From Phaeobacter porticola (GTDB taxonomy: Bacteria; Pseudomonadota; Alphaproteobacteria; Rhodobacterales; Rhodobacteraceae), in NCBI RefSeq assembly GCF_001888185.1, contig NZ_CP016364.1, positions 3,038,001 to 3,102,000 of the forward strand: a DNA stretch of 64,000 bases, read 5' to 3'. The notes under the pieces were generated by a model, which was not told the origin of the DNA, searched no databases, and saw nothing but the letters and a program-made list of their open reading frames with translations. Positions 56,336 through 64,000 of the stretch are shown one piece after another. Numbering within the stretch: the first letter of the stretch is position 1; each line of letters opens with the position of its first letter. Position numbers and translations under genes: made by a program.

Positions 56336-56782
56336 TTGAAAAACGTCGTTTTAGTTGCACTTTTGGCTCTGACGGTTTCGGCTTGTCAATCAACCGAGAC
56401 CACTCAGATTGAGACACGCCCGCAGACTACACTGCAGCAATCTGCCCATGCCCAACCAGGATCACAAGCTGTGAGCCCGGCGATTGCGACAGCAATGTTC
56501 AGCAAAATGTGTGGGGGCGAACGATCTAATGTTGCCACACAAGCTGCAAAGCTGGGTTTTGTTCAACATTCGACTTTTAAGACTTACTATCACCCAAAAC
56601 TGAACCTCTCTGTGAAACTACGAGATGGCGAATGCTCCATGGTGTTCGCCTCAGACGCAAATCCTCAGAAACTCCACCAGGCGTTTAGGGCAAACGAGAG
56701 CCAAATCGGCAAGACGACCTTTCAACCGTCGCTGATTGCTACAAGCACTCCCCATTACAACGTCCGCGTCGGAAACAGCTGA
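56336..56782 (+). CDS. Small lipoprotein between sucC and sucD
   Basis: 148-aa predicted lipoprotein. Starts at a TTG five bases after the sucC stop (AAGAAAG upstream). Signal peptide MKNVVLVALLALTVSAC with a good lipobox (VSAC, Cys17), then a Thr/Gln-rich linker (about 18-47) and a folded part with MFSKMCGGERSNVATQAAKLGF and YYHPKLNLSVKLRDGECSMVF. Two further cysteines may form a disulfide. No known family. It is inserted between two genes normally adjacent, and GC is lower than in its neighbours. Confidence 0.72.
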   Translation: MKNVVLVALLALTVSACQSTETTQIETRPQTTLQQSAHAQPGSQAVSPAIATAMFSKMCGGERSNVATQAAKLGFVQHSTFKTYYHPKLNLSVKLRDGECSMVFASDANPQKLHQAFRANESQIGKTTFQPSLIATSTPHYNVRVGNS

Positions 56783-56803
56783 CAAATCAAGGAGACTCCT
56801 AAA

Positions 56804-57688
56804 ATGGCAGTCCTCATCGACGAAAACACCAAGGTCATCTGTCAGGGCTTTACCGGCTCGCAGGGCACCTTTCACTCTGAACAGGCCATTGCCTATGGCA
56901 CCAAAATGGTCGGCGGCGTGACCCCCGGCAAGGGTGGCCAGACCCACCTGAACCTGCCGGTTTTCAACTCCGTACATGAAGCCAAGCACGTGACCGAAGC
57001 CAACGCCTCTGTGATCTACGTGCCGCCCCCCTTCGCAGCTGACTCCATCCTTGAGGCCATCGACGCCGAGATGGAGCTGATTGTCTGCATCACCGAAGGC
57101 ATCCCGGTGCTGGACATGATGAAGGTGAAGCGCGCGCTGGAAGACAGCAAATCGCGTCTGATCGGCCCGAACTGCCCCGGCGTGATCACGCCTGATGCCT
57201 GCAAGATCGGCATCATGCCCGGCCACATCCACAAACGTGGCTCGGTCGGTGTTGTGTCCCGCTCGGGCACCCTGACCTATGAGGCGGTGAAGCAGACCGC
57301 AGACATCGGTCTGGGCCAGTCCACCGCTGTCGGCATCGGCGGCGACCCGATCAAGGGCACCGAACACATCGACGTGCTGGACATGTTCCTGAACGATGAT
57401 GAAACCCAGTCGATCATCATGATCGGTGAAATCGGTGGCTCCGCTGAAGAAGAAGCCGCAGAATTCATCGCCGAGCAGAAGAAAAAAGGCCGCTGGAAGC
57501 CCATCGCAGGCTTTATCGCAGGTCGCACCGCCCCTCCCGGCCGTCGCATGGGCCACGCCGGTGCGATCGTTGCCGGTGGCAAAGGTGGTGCCGAAGACAA
57601 GATCGAAGCGATGAAATCCGCTGGCATCGTTGTCGCCGACAGCCCCGCCACACTGGGCGAGGCCGTGCTGAAGGCCATCGGCAAGTAA
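56804..57688 (+). CDS. sucD: Succinyl-CoA synthetase (ADP-forming) subunit alpha
   Basis: 294-aa subunit that binds CoA and carries the phospho-His. [22 protein letters not shown] (CoA site), [36 protein letters not shown], and active His in [23 protein letters not shown] ribosome site. Followed by two hairpins before sucA. Confidence 0.97.
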   Translation: MAVLIDENTKVICQGFTGSQGTFHSEQAIAYGTKMVGGVTPGKGGQTHLNLPVFNSVHEAKHVTEANASVIYVPPPFAADSILEAIDAEMELIVCITEGIPVLDMMKVKRALEDSKSRLIGPNCPGVITPDACKIGIMPGHIHKRGSVGVVSRSGTLTYEAVKQTADIGLGQSTAVGIGGDPIKGTEHIDVLDMFLNDDETQSIIMIGEIGGSAEEEAAEFIAEQKKKGRWKPIAGFIAGRTAPPGRRMGHAGAIVAGGKGGAEDKIEAMKSAGIVVADSPATLGEAVLKAIGK

Positions 57689-57723
57689 TGCCTCAGGCGA
57701 CCGCATATGGCGAAAGCCACTCT

Positions 57724-57784
57724 CACCGGGGCAGTTCTGCTGCCTCTGCCCCGGTGCAGAGCGCTCTTTTTGGGCGCTCTTTTC
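57724..57784 (+). terminator. Tandem hairpins between sucD and sucA
   Basis: First stem CACCGGGGCAG (57724-57734) / CTGCCCCGGTG (57746-57756), 11-base loop. Second stem AGAGCGC (57758-57764) / GCGCTCT (57774-57780) then TTT. The second looks like a weak rho-independent terminator and would let only part of the transcription into sucA. The remaining gap up to 57951 shows no gene I can support. Confidence 0.7.
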
Positions 57785-57951
57785 AACTTTCTTTGGATCC
57801 TTTCGCTGATGCGACCGTTGATATGCACTGCCGGTCACATCTGCTGCAGGATTCTGCATAGGTTTTACTCTTCCGAAACGCCTTCTGATCAGGCTGCCAG
57901 CCATGACCCAAGGTCGCAAAAAACCGGTCCCAACCCGCAAGAGGTACTTTC

Positions 57952-60909
57952 ATGACCGACCAGAGCCCTAATGATCTCTTCCATGCCTCCTCCTTCATGC
58001 AGGGGCACAATGCGGAGTATCTGGAGCAGCTCTATGCCCAATACGCCAATGACCCCAATGCGGTGGACGCGGCCTGGGCCGAATTTTTCCGCCAGATGGG
58101 GGATGCTGATCTCGACGTAAAGGCCGAGGCCGCAGGCCCCTCATGGGCACGTCCAGACTGGCCGCCTGCTCCGAACGACGATCTGACCGGCGCCTTAACC
58201 GGTGAATGGCCCGCTCCGGCGGAAACCAAAAGCGCTGGCAAAAAGATTAAGGACAAGGCCGCCGCCAAGGGTGTCGAGGTGACCGACGATCAGATCCAGC
58301 GCGCCGTACTGGACTCGATCCGCGCACTGATGCTGATCCGGGCCTACCGGATCCGAGGACATCTGGCTGCCAATTTAGACCCGCTCGGCATGCGCGAAGG
58401 CAGCTCTCATCCAGAGCTGGATCCGCGCACCTATGGGTTTGCCGAAGCCGACATGGATCGCCCGATCTTTATCGACAATGTTCTGGGGCTTCAGGTTGCT
58501 TCGATGCGCCAGATCGTGGACATCGTAAAGCGCACCTATTGCGGCACCTTTGCACTGCAATACATGCATATCTCTGATCCCGAACAGGCCAGCTGGCTCA
58601 AAGAACGGATCGAAGGTTACGATAAAGAAATCCGCTTTACCCGCGAAGGTCGCAAGGCGATCCTCAACAAGATGGTTGAGGCCGAGGGCTTCGAAAAATT
58701 CCTGCACGTCAAATACATGGGCACAAAACGCTTTGGCCTGGACGGCGGCGAAAGTCTGATCCCGGCGATGGAGCAGATCATCAAGCGCGGTGGCGCGCTG
58801 GGGATCCGCGATATCGTCATCGGCATGCCGCACCGCGGTCGCCTGTCGGTGCTCGCCAATGTGATGCAGAAGCCGTACAAGGCCATTTTCAACGAATTCC
58901 AAGGCGGCAGCTTTAAGCCTGAGGATGTCGATGGGTCGGGCGATGTGAAATATCACCTCGGCGCGTCCTCGGATCGCGAATTTGATGGCAACTCCGTGCA
59001 CTTGTCGCTAACCGCCAACCCCTCACATCTTGAGGCCGTGAACCCGGTTGTTCTCGGTAAGGTGCGGGCGAAGCAGGATCAGCTGAAAGATGCGGATCGC
59101 AGCCAAGTCCTGCCAATCCTTCTGCACGGCGACGCGGCTTTTGCAGGCCAAGGTGTCGTGGCTGAGTGTTTTGCCCTATCAGGTCTGCGCGGTCACAAGG
59201 CAGGCGGCACGATGCATATCGTCGTGAACAACCAGATCGGCTTTACCACTGCGCCGCATTTCTCCCGCTCCTCACCCTACCCGACCGACAACGCGCTGGT
59301 GGTTGAGGCGCCGATTTTCCACGTCAACGGTGACGACCCTGAAGCCGTGGTTCATGCAGCAAAGGTTGCGATCGAATTCCGCCAAAAATTCCACAAGGAC
59401 GTTGTTCTAGATATCTTCTGCTATCGCAGGTTTGGTCACAACGAAGGCGACGAGCCCATGTTCACCAACCCGCTGATGTACAAGAAAATCAAGGGTCACA
59501 AGACCACGCTGTCGCTTTATACAGAACGACTGGTGAAAGACGGGCTTATTCCCGAGGGCGAGATTGAGGATATGAAAGCCTCTTTCCAGGCACGCCTGAA
59601 CGAGGAATTTGAAGCTGGAAAGAATTTCAAGCCGAACAAGGCCGACTGGCTGGACGGGCGCTGGTCCCATCTCGACAAACAGAAAGAGGATTACCAGCGT
59701 GGCAAGACCTCTGTGTCGCCAGAAACCTTTAAGGAGGTTGGTACCGCTCTCAGCCGCGCGCCAGATGGGTTCCCGGTTCACAAAACCATCGGCCGGTTTC
59801 TGGATTCGCGCGCCAAAATGGTTGAAACTGGCGAAGGAATCGACTGGGCCACAGGCGAAGCCCTCGCTTTTGGCTCGCTCTTGACTGAAGGTTATCCAGT
59901 TCGTCTTTCGGGTCAGGATGCGACCCGCGGCACGTTCTCGCAGCGCCACTCCGGTGTCGTTAATCAGAACACCGAGGAACGCTATTATCCGCTGAACAAC
60001 ATCCGCAGCGGCCAATCTCAGTACGAGGTGATCGATTCTGCCCTGTCCGAATACGCGGTACTCGGGTTCGAGTATGGGTATTCACTCGCCGAGCCCAACG
60101 CGCTGACACTTTGGGAAGCCCAGTTTGGTGATTTCGCAAATGGTGCGCAGATCATGTTTGATCAGTTTATCTCGTCAGGTGAGAGCAAATGGCTGCGCAT
60201 GTCGGGCTTGGTGTGCCTGCTACCTCATGGGTTTGAAGGCCAGGGTCCGGAGCACTCCTCCGCCCGCCTGGAACGCTTCCTGCAGATGTGTGGTCAGGAC
60301 AATTGGATTGTCGCAAACTGCACAACACCTGCCAACTACTTCCACATTTTGCGCCGCCAACTACACCGCACGTTCCGCAAGCCGCTCATTATGATGACGC
60401 CAAAGTCGCTGCTGCGACACAAGTTGGCAGTCAGCAAGGCCGAAGAATTCACCACCGGCTCCAGCTTCCACCGCGTTCTCTGGGATGATGCCCAGCATGG
60501 CAATTCCGACACAAAACTGGTCGACGATGACCAGATCAAGCGCGTCGTTCTCTGCTCTGGCAAGGTCTACTATGATCTTCTGGAAGAACGTGATGCCCGC
60601 GGTCTTGATGACGTCTACCTAATGCGGGTGGAACAATATTATCCGTTCCCAGCCATCTCCATGGTCAAGGAACTCAGCCGTTTCAAGCATGCCGAAATCG
60701 TTTGGTGCCAGGAAGAACCTAAAAATCAGGGGGCCTGGACGTTTATCGAGCCGAACATCGAGTGGGTACTGACCCGTATCGGTGCCAAGAACAGCCGCCC
60801 GATCTATGTCGGCCGCGCCACATCGGCCTCGCCCGCAACGGGTTTGGCCAGCGAACACAAAGCCCAACAAGCTGCGCTCGTCAACGAAGCGCTGAGCATC
60901 AAAGGATAA
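57952..60909 (+). CDS. sucA: 2-oxoglutarate dehydrogenase E1 component
   Basis: 985-aa thiamine-diphosphate decarboxylase of the 2-oxoglutarate dehydrogenase complex. N-terminal extension SSFMQGHNAEYLEQLYAQYANDP for E2/E3 binding, IGMPHRGRLSVLANV, TPP/Mg region HGDAAFAGQGVVAECFALS followed by NNQIGFTT, and SGQDATRGTFSQRHSGV plus LPHGFEGQGPEHSSARLERFLQ. Full length. Starts after a GAGGT ribosome site. Confidence 0.97.
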   Translation: MTDQSPNDLFHASSFMQGHNAEYLEQLYAQYANDPNAVDAAWAEFFRQMGDADLDVKAEAAGPSWARPDWPPAPNDDLTGALTGEWPAPAETKSAGKKIKDKAAAKGVEVTDDQIQRAVLDSIRALMLIRAYRIRGHLAANLDPLGMREGSSHPELDPRTYGFAEADMDRPIFIDNVLGLQVASMRQIVDIVKRTYCGTFALQYMHISDPEQASWLKERIEGYDKEIRFTREGRKAILNKMVEAEGFEKFLHVKYMGTKRFGLDGGESLIPAMEQIIKRGGALGIRDIVIGMPHRGRLSVLANVMQKPYKAIFNEFQGGSFKPEDVDGSGDVKYHLGASSDREFDGNSVHLSLTANPSHLEAVNPVVLGKVRAKQDQLKDADRSQVLPILLHGDAAFAGQGVVAECFALSGLRGHKAGGTMHIVVNNQIGFTTAPHFSRSSPYPTDNALVVEAPIFHVNGDDPEAVVHAAKVAIEFRQKFHKDVVLDIFCYRRFGHNEGDEPMFTNPLMYKKIKGHKTTLSLYTERLVKDGLIPEGEIEDMKASFQARLNEEFEAGKNFKPNKADWLDGRWSHLDKQKEDYQRGKTSVSPETFKEVGTALSRAPDGFPVHKTIGRFLDSRAKMVETGEGIDWATGEALAFGSLLTEGYPVRLSGQDATRGTFSQRHSGVVNQNTEERYYPLNNIRSGQSQYEVIDSALSEYAVLGFEYGYSLAEPNALTLWEAQFGDFANGAQIMFDQFISSGESKWLRMSGLVCLLPHGFEGQGPEHSSARLERFLQMCGQDNWIVANCTTPANYFHILRRQLHRTFRKPLIMMTPKSLLRHKLAVSKAEEFTTGSSFHRVLWDDAQHGNSDTKLVDDDQIKRVVLCSGKVYYDLLEERDARGLDDVYLMRVEQYYPFPAISMVKELSRFKHAEIVWCQEEPKNQGAWTFIEPNIEWVLTRIGAKNSRPIYVGRATSASPATGLASEHKAQQAALVNEALSIKG

Positions 60910-60915
60910 CACCCT

Positions 60916-62466
60916 ATGACCACCGAAGTTCGCGTGCCCACCCTGGGCGAATCCGTGACTGAAGCCACCGTCGCCACCTGGTTCAAGAAGCCCGGCGATG
61001 TTGTGGCCGCTGATGAAATGCTCTGCGAGCTGGAGACCGACAAGGTCACCGTAGAGGTCCCCGCCCCGGCTGCTGGCACCTTGGGCGAAATCGTTGCCGC
61101 CGAAGGTGAGACCGTTGGCGTTGACGCGCTGCTGGCCACCATCGCTGAAGGGGCATCAGGAAGCGCGCCCGCCGCCGCCTCCAAGGCAGAGGCAACCCCA
61201 ACCGCCGACGCTGACCACAGCGCTGGCAACAGCACGGATGTAATGGTTCCCACGCTTGGCGAATCCGTCAGCGAAGCGACTGTTTCAACCTGGTTCAAAA
61301 AGGTTGGCGACAGCGTTGCGCAGGATGAAATGCTGTGCGAATTGGAAACCGACAAAGTCTCCGTCGAGGTACCTTCCCCTGTTGCAGGTGTCCTAACAGA
61401 GATCACCGCCGCCGAAGGCAGCACCGTCGATGCGACTGCCAAATTGGGTGTGATCTCAGGTGGCGAAGCAGGCGCCGTAACGCCTACGCCCACCAAAGGC
61501 GAAACCGCAGGTGGGGCGCAATATACCACGCCCCCCGCAGGCCAGGGCGGTCCGGCCAAGGATATCGCCAATGCGCCGTCGGCCGAGAAGGCGATGGCTG
61601 AGGCCGGTCTCTCTGCAGATCAGGTGCAAGGCAGCGGCCGCGATGGCCGTATCATGAAGGATGACGTCGCCCGTGCCGTGGCAGCTGCCGCAGCTGCACC
61701 AGCTGCCAGCACTTCGGCCCCAGCAGCGGCCGCACCTGTGCGTGCGCCGGTTGCTGCAGATGACGCCGCCCGTGAAGAGCGCGTGAAAATGACACGCCTG
61801 CGCCAGACAATCGCCAAGCGTCTGAAGGACAGTCAAAACACCGCTGCGATGCTCACCACCTACAACGAGGTCGACATGACTGAGGTGATGGCCCTGCGCA
61901 ACGAGTACAAGGATCTGTTCCTGAAAAAGCACGGTGTGAAACTGGGCTTCATGTCCTTCTTCACCAAGGCCTGCTGCCATGCGCTGAACGAGGTCCCCGA
62001 GGTCAATGCCGAGATCGATGGCACCGACATCGTCTACAAGAACTTCGTCCACATGGGCATTGCTGCTGGCACGCCCACAGGCCTGGTTGTGCCGGTGATC
62101 CGCGACGCCGATGCGATGTCCTTTGCCGAGATCGAAAAGGCAATTGCCGAGAAAGGCGCCCGCGCCCGCGACGGCAAACTGTCGATGGCAGAGATGCAGG
62201 GCGGCACCTTCACCATCTCCAACGGTGGTGTCTACGGCTCGCTGATGTCCTCGCCCATCCTGAACCCACCGCAATCCGGCATCCTGGGCATGCACAAGAT
62301 CCAGGACCGCCCGATGGCGATCAACGGCAAGGTTGAGATCCGCCCGATGATGTATCTGGCACTGTCCTATGACCACCGCATCGTCGACGGCAAAGGTGCT
62401 GTGACCTTCCTCGTGCGCGTCAAGGAAGCGCTGGAAGACCCCCGCCGCCTGCTGATGGATCTGTAA
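60916..62466 (+). CDS. sucB: Dihydrolipoyllysine succinyltransferase (E2) with two lipoyl domains
   Basis: 516-aa E2 of the 2-oxoglutarate dehydrogenase complex. Two near-identical lipoyl domains: the first with lipoyl-Lys near 43 ([12 protein letters not shown]), the second near 147 ([12 protein letters not shown]), separated by an Ala/Pro-rich linker. The E3/E1-binding domain is at about 216-255 ([19 protein letters not shown]), and the catalytic domain ends with [16 protein letters not shown] (His487, Asp491). Most SucB proteins have one lipoyl domain. Six bases after sucA. Confidence 0.96.
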   Translation: MTTEVRVPTLGESVTEATVATWFKKPGDVVAADEMLCELETDKVTVEVPAPAAGTLGEIVAAEGETVGVDALLATIAEGASGSAPAAASKAEATPTADADHSAGNSTDVMVPTLGESVSEATVSTWFKKVGDSVAQDEMLCELETDKVSVEVPSPVAGVLTEITAAEGSTVDATAKLGVISGGEAGAVTPTPTKGETAGGAQYTTPPAGQGGPAKDIANAPSAEKAMAEAGLSADQVQGSGRDGRIMKDDVARAVAAAAAAPAASTSAPAAAAPVRAPVAADDAAREERVKMTRLRQTIAKRLKDSQNTAAMLTTYNEVDMTEVMALRNEYKDLFLKKHGVKLGFMSFFTKACCHALNEVPEVNAEIDGTDIVYKNFVHMGIAAGTPTGLVVPVIRDADAMSFAEIEKAIAEKGARARDGKLSMAEMQGGTFTISNGGVYGSLMSSPILNPPQSGILGMHKIQDRPMAINGKVEIRPMMYLALSYDHRIVDGKGAVTFLVRVKEALEDPRRLLMDL

Positions 62467-62468
62467 TC

Positions 62469-62867
62469 TTGTCCAAACCAATCAGTATTTGGATTATCTC
62501 GGTTTTAACTTGGCTCATATCGCTAGCCTCGGTCCAAAACCTTGTTCAAATACTGATTGGTTGGCCATCACAACAAGATCATGTGTTTCGCGTGGAAGCC
62601 ATTTTTCTGTCCTCGCTTATGAGCTTTCTCATGTTCGGTATGTGGGGATTACTCACATTCCGAGAGTCTGCAAAAGCGGTTTATGCCGGTTGCTCTACAG
62701 TCTTGTTTCTCGTTTGCCTCTTCGCGTTGAGTAGCATTAAACCTGCTTTTTTCGCTGAACCTGCGTACGTCGACACGTTCTATGTTCGGCCAGTGCAGTT
62801 CGCTGTCTGGCTCACCATTGTCAGCTTTTTGGTCGCAATGACGGGTTGGAAGCTTAATCGCCAATGA
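62469..62867 (+). CDS. Small four-helix membrane protein downstream of sucB
   Basis: 132-aa hypothetical inner-membrane protein. TTG start two bases after the sucB stop, chosen because it includes the first of four predicted helices (ISIWIISVLTWLISLASVQ; FLSSLMSFLMFGMWGLLTF; GCSTVLFLVCLFALSSI; FAVWLTIVSFLVAMTGW). No family recognised. Its stop overlaps the next start (ATGA). Base composition is more AT-rich than the flanking suc genes. Confidence 0.6.
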   Translation: MSKPISIWIISVLTWLISLASVQNLVQILIGWPSQQDHVFRVEAIFLSSLMSFLMFGMWGLLTFRESAKAVYAGCSTVLFLVCLFALSSIKPAFFAEPAYVDTFYVRPVQFAVWLTIVSFLVAMTGWKLNRQ

Positions 62868-63124
62868 CGTCTCCTCAACCAGATACAGAGATACGCGCCG
62901 AACTTGTCCGACTGACCGAAGGTCTGGACTACTATCGCGCGTGGTGGATTGCACAACTGGAGGCAACGCTCCCAGCGGGAGAAACGCTGGACCTCAACAC
63001 CGTTGTGGTACCTGGAAGTGACTTCCTCGATATTTATGATCAGCAGTCTCGCAAAGGCGCCCGTAAGCAAATTCTAGAGGAGGTACAAAGTTGGTACGCC
63101 CACGCTGCAAATGCAATTTCATGA
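62864..63124 (+). CDS. Small soluble hypothetical protein
   Basis: 86-aa acidic protein: RAELVRLTEGLDYYRAWWIA, then VVVPGSDFLDIYDQQSRKGA and a helical end QILEEVQSWYAHAANAIS. No signal peptide or helix in the membrane. Coupled to the preceding membrane protein by a four-base overlap, so they may act together. No family recognised. Confidence 0.6.
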   Translation: MTSPQPDTEIRAELVRLTEGLDYYRAWWIAQLEATLPAGETLDLNTVVVPGSDFLDIYDQQSRKGARKQILEEVQSWYAHAANAIS

Positions 63125-63128
63125 TATT

Positions 63129-63392
63129 ATGAAGTCAGGCCACCAAGAGATTAATCAGGAAACAAAGGCCTTTCTCGCTCGATTTCGCACGGATATGGGC
63201 TTTGATTTCTTCGCGACATCGGGCCTGATACGCATGACAATGAACAAAGCTATAAAGCGCGGCAGGCTTGCCAATGATGTGGAGTGATACATGCTTGAGA
63301 AATTTATGGTGGACGGTACACCGAGCGACTTCACTCCCAAAGAGATTGCCCCGATCCGACTGCTGATGAAAGTCTATAAAGAATCAAAATGA
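63129..63392 (+). pseudogene. Small ORF split by an in-frame TGA (52 + 33 codons)
   Basis: ATG 63129 opens a frame of 52 codons (MKSGHQEINQETKAFLARFR...NDVE) ending at TGA 63285-63287. The same frame resumes after one codon with ATG 63291 and runs 33 codons (MLEKFMVDGTPSDFTPKEIA...YKESK) to TGA 63390-63392. Read through with Trp at the TGA it would be a continuous 87-aa protein, ...NDVE(W)YMLEKF... Either a nonsense-mutated gene, two coupled mini-genes, or readthrough. The second part overlaps the MAPEG start by four bases. Confidence 0.5.
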
Positions 63393-63778
63393 CCGCAGAA
63401 CTCACCGCCCTCACCCTCGCCGCGCTTCTGCAAGCGCTTCAGTTTTGCGCATATGCCATCACGGCAAATCGCCAACTGGATCCGAAAATAGCACTTGGCC
63501 CACGCGACACGCCGGTCACCCTGACAGGTACAGCCGGACGCTTCAAACGTGCGATGGAAAACCATTTCGAAGGGCTGATCCTGTTCACCATCGCCTGCGG
63601 CGTGGTGGTGATCAGCGATCAATCGACGGGCTTCACCGCAGGCTGTGCCTGGGTCTATCTTTGCGCCCGGGTGCTCTACGTGCCGGCTTACGCCTTGGGC
63701 TGGACCCCTGGCCGCTCGATCATCTGGTTTGTCGGCTTTTTTGCCACCGTCTTTATGTTGATCGCAGCGCTGGTATGA
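63389..63778 (+). CDS. MAPEG family membrane protein
   Basis: 129-aa protein of the membrane-associated eicosanoid/glutathione metabolism family. Start LTALTLAALLQALQFCAYAI, then GRFKRAMENHFEGLILFTIACGVVV, whose RFxRAxxNHxE motif is diagnostic, and RVLYVPAYALGWTPGRSIIWFVGFF. Four helices. Bacterial members are of unclear role, perhaps glutathione-dependent. Coupled to the preceding frame by ATGA. Confidence 0.88.
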   Translation: MTAELTALTLAALLQALQFCAYAITANRQLDPKIALGPRDTPVTLTGTAGRFKRAMENHFEGLILFTIACGVVVISDQSTGFTAGCAWVYLCARVLYVPAYALGWTPGRSIIWFVGFFATVFMLIAALV

Positions 63779-63850
63779 GCCGTCACCTTTCCCAAATACT
63801 CCGGGGGAGGCCCGCAAGGGCCGGGGGCAGAGCCCCTTTTCCCCATGACC
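63779..63850. repeat. GC-rich palindromic intergenic element
   Basis: CTCCGGGGGAGGCCCGCAAG followed by GGCCGGGGGCAGAGCCCC, with internal stems (CTCCGGGGGAG; GGCCCGCAAGGGCC; GGGGCAGAGCCCC-like). I recall similar sequences repeated in intergenic positions of roseobacter genomes. Only one copy is in this window. Confidence 0.55.
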
Positions 63851-63861
63851 TTAATCGCTAA

Positions 63862-64000
<139 letters not shown>

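Noticed and set aside
55359-56417. 352-codon frame antisense to sucC
   Set aside because: Shadow of a well-supported gene.
57707-57955. 82-codon frame between sucD and sucA
   Set aside because: It runs through two terminator-like hairpins and has no ribosome site or family similarity.

Overview
The window is typical of an alphaproteobacterium of the Rhodobacteraceae, most likely the marine Roseobacter group. Pointers are the GC-rich dense coding, the ethylmalonyl-CoA pathway genes (ccr, ecm, mch and an mcl2-type gene), a paaABCDE phenylacetyl-CoA epoxidase operon, a LuxI/LuxR pair, an HvrA/Spb-like H-NS protein, and a TCA block of mdh, sucC-sucD-sucA-sucB and lpd with a separate sdhCDAB operon. 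I see no rRNA or tRNA gene, CRISPR array, insertion sequence, prophage or replication origin. It reads as core chromosome with small accessory genes tucked into operons.

Layout. 1-1277: end of a phosphonate transporter operon (phnC, partial phnD). 1454-2143: rpe. 2243-9977, minus strand: a pim-like dicarboxylate/acyl-CoA beta-oxidation operon (fused hydratase/dehydrogenase, thiolase, two acyl-CoA dehydrogenases, hotdog thioesterase, acyl-CoA ligase). 10262-11908: a sulfatase. 12223-18064: paaJ-paaABCDE plus an extra PaaA/PaaC-like gene. 18197-21364: class IV aminotransferase, Usp, NfuA, TsaB, RimI. 21494-26287: BMP-type (nucleoside-like) ABC importer. 26549-28331: TSUP permease with its TIGR02186 partner. 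28361-32176: SDR, RecD-like helicase, and the luxI-luxR quorum-sensing pair. 32507-37572: ccr, a PlsB-like acyltransferase, ecm. 37692-42583: H-NS-like protein, DeoD, DUF1989 protein, ornithine/lysine decarboxylase with a structured leader, two small proteins, ZIP transporter. 42662-47220: sdhCDA-orf-sdhB. 47413-51467: VWA protein, histidine phosphatase, mch, DUF1737, NnrU, mcl2-type gene. 51841-53039: secreted protein and a second TSUP permease. 53202 to the end: mdh, AAA ATPase, sucC-lipoprotein-sucD-sucA-sucB, five small open frames, and the start of lpd.

The genes fit together metabolically. Phenylacetate and dicarboxylate breakdown yield acetyl-CoA and succinyl-CoA. The ethylmalonyl-CoA pathway assimilates acetyl-CoA, and the sdh, mdh and suc operons carry its products through the TCA cycle.

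The strongest unlabelled signal is a pair of GTGATCAC palindromes, exactly 21 bp apart with a shared TGGAAA core, lying 113-114 bp upstream of both sdhC and sucC. It looks like the operator of an uncharacterised TCA-cycle regulon. Other points worth checking are unannotated small genes inserted in the sdh and suc operons (one split by an in-frame TGA), a third PaaA/PaaC-like protein, a speF-like leader with an Arg-rich upstream ORF before the decarboxylase, an Irr-like iron box before nfuA, and several perfect long inverted repeats.
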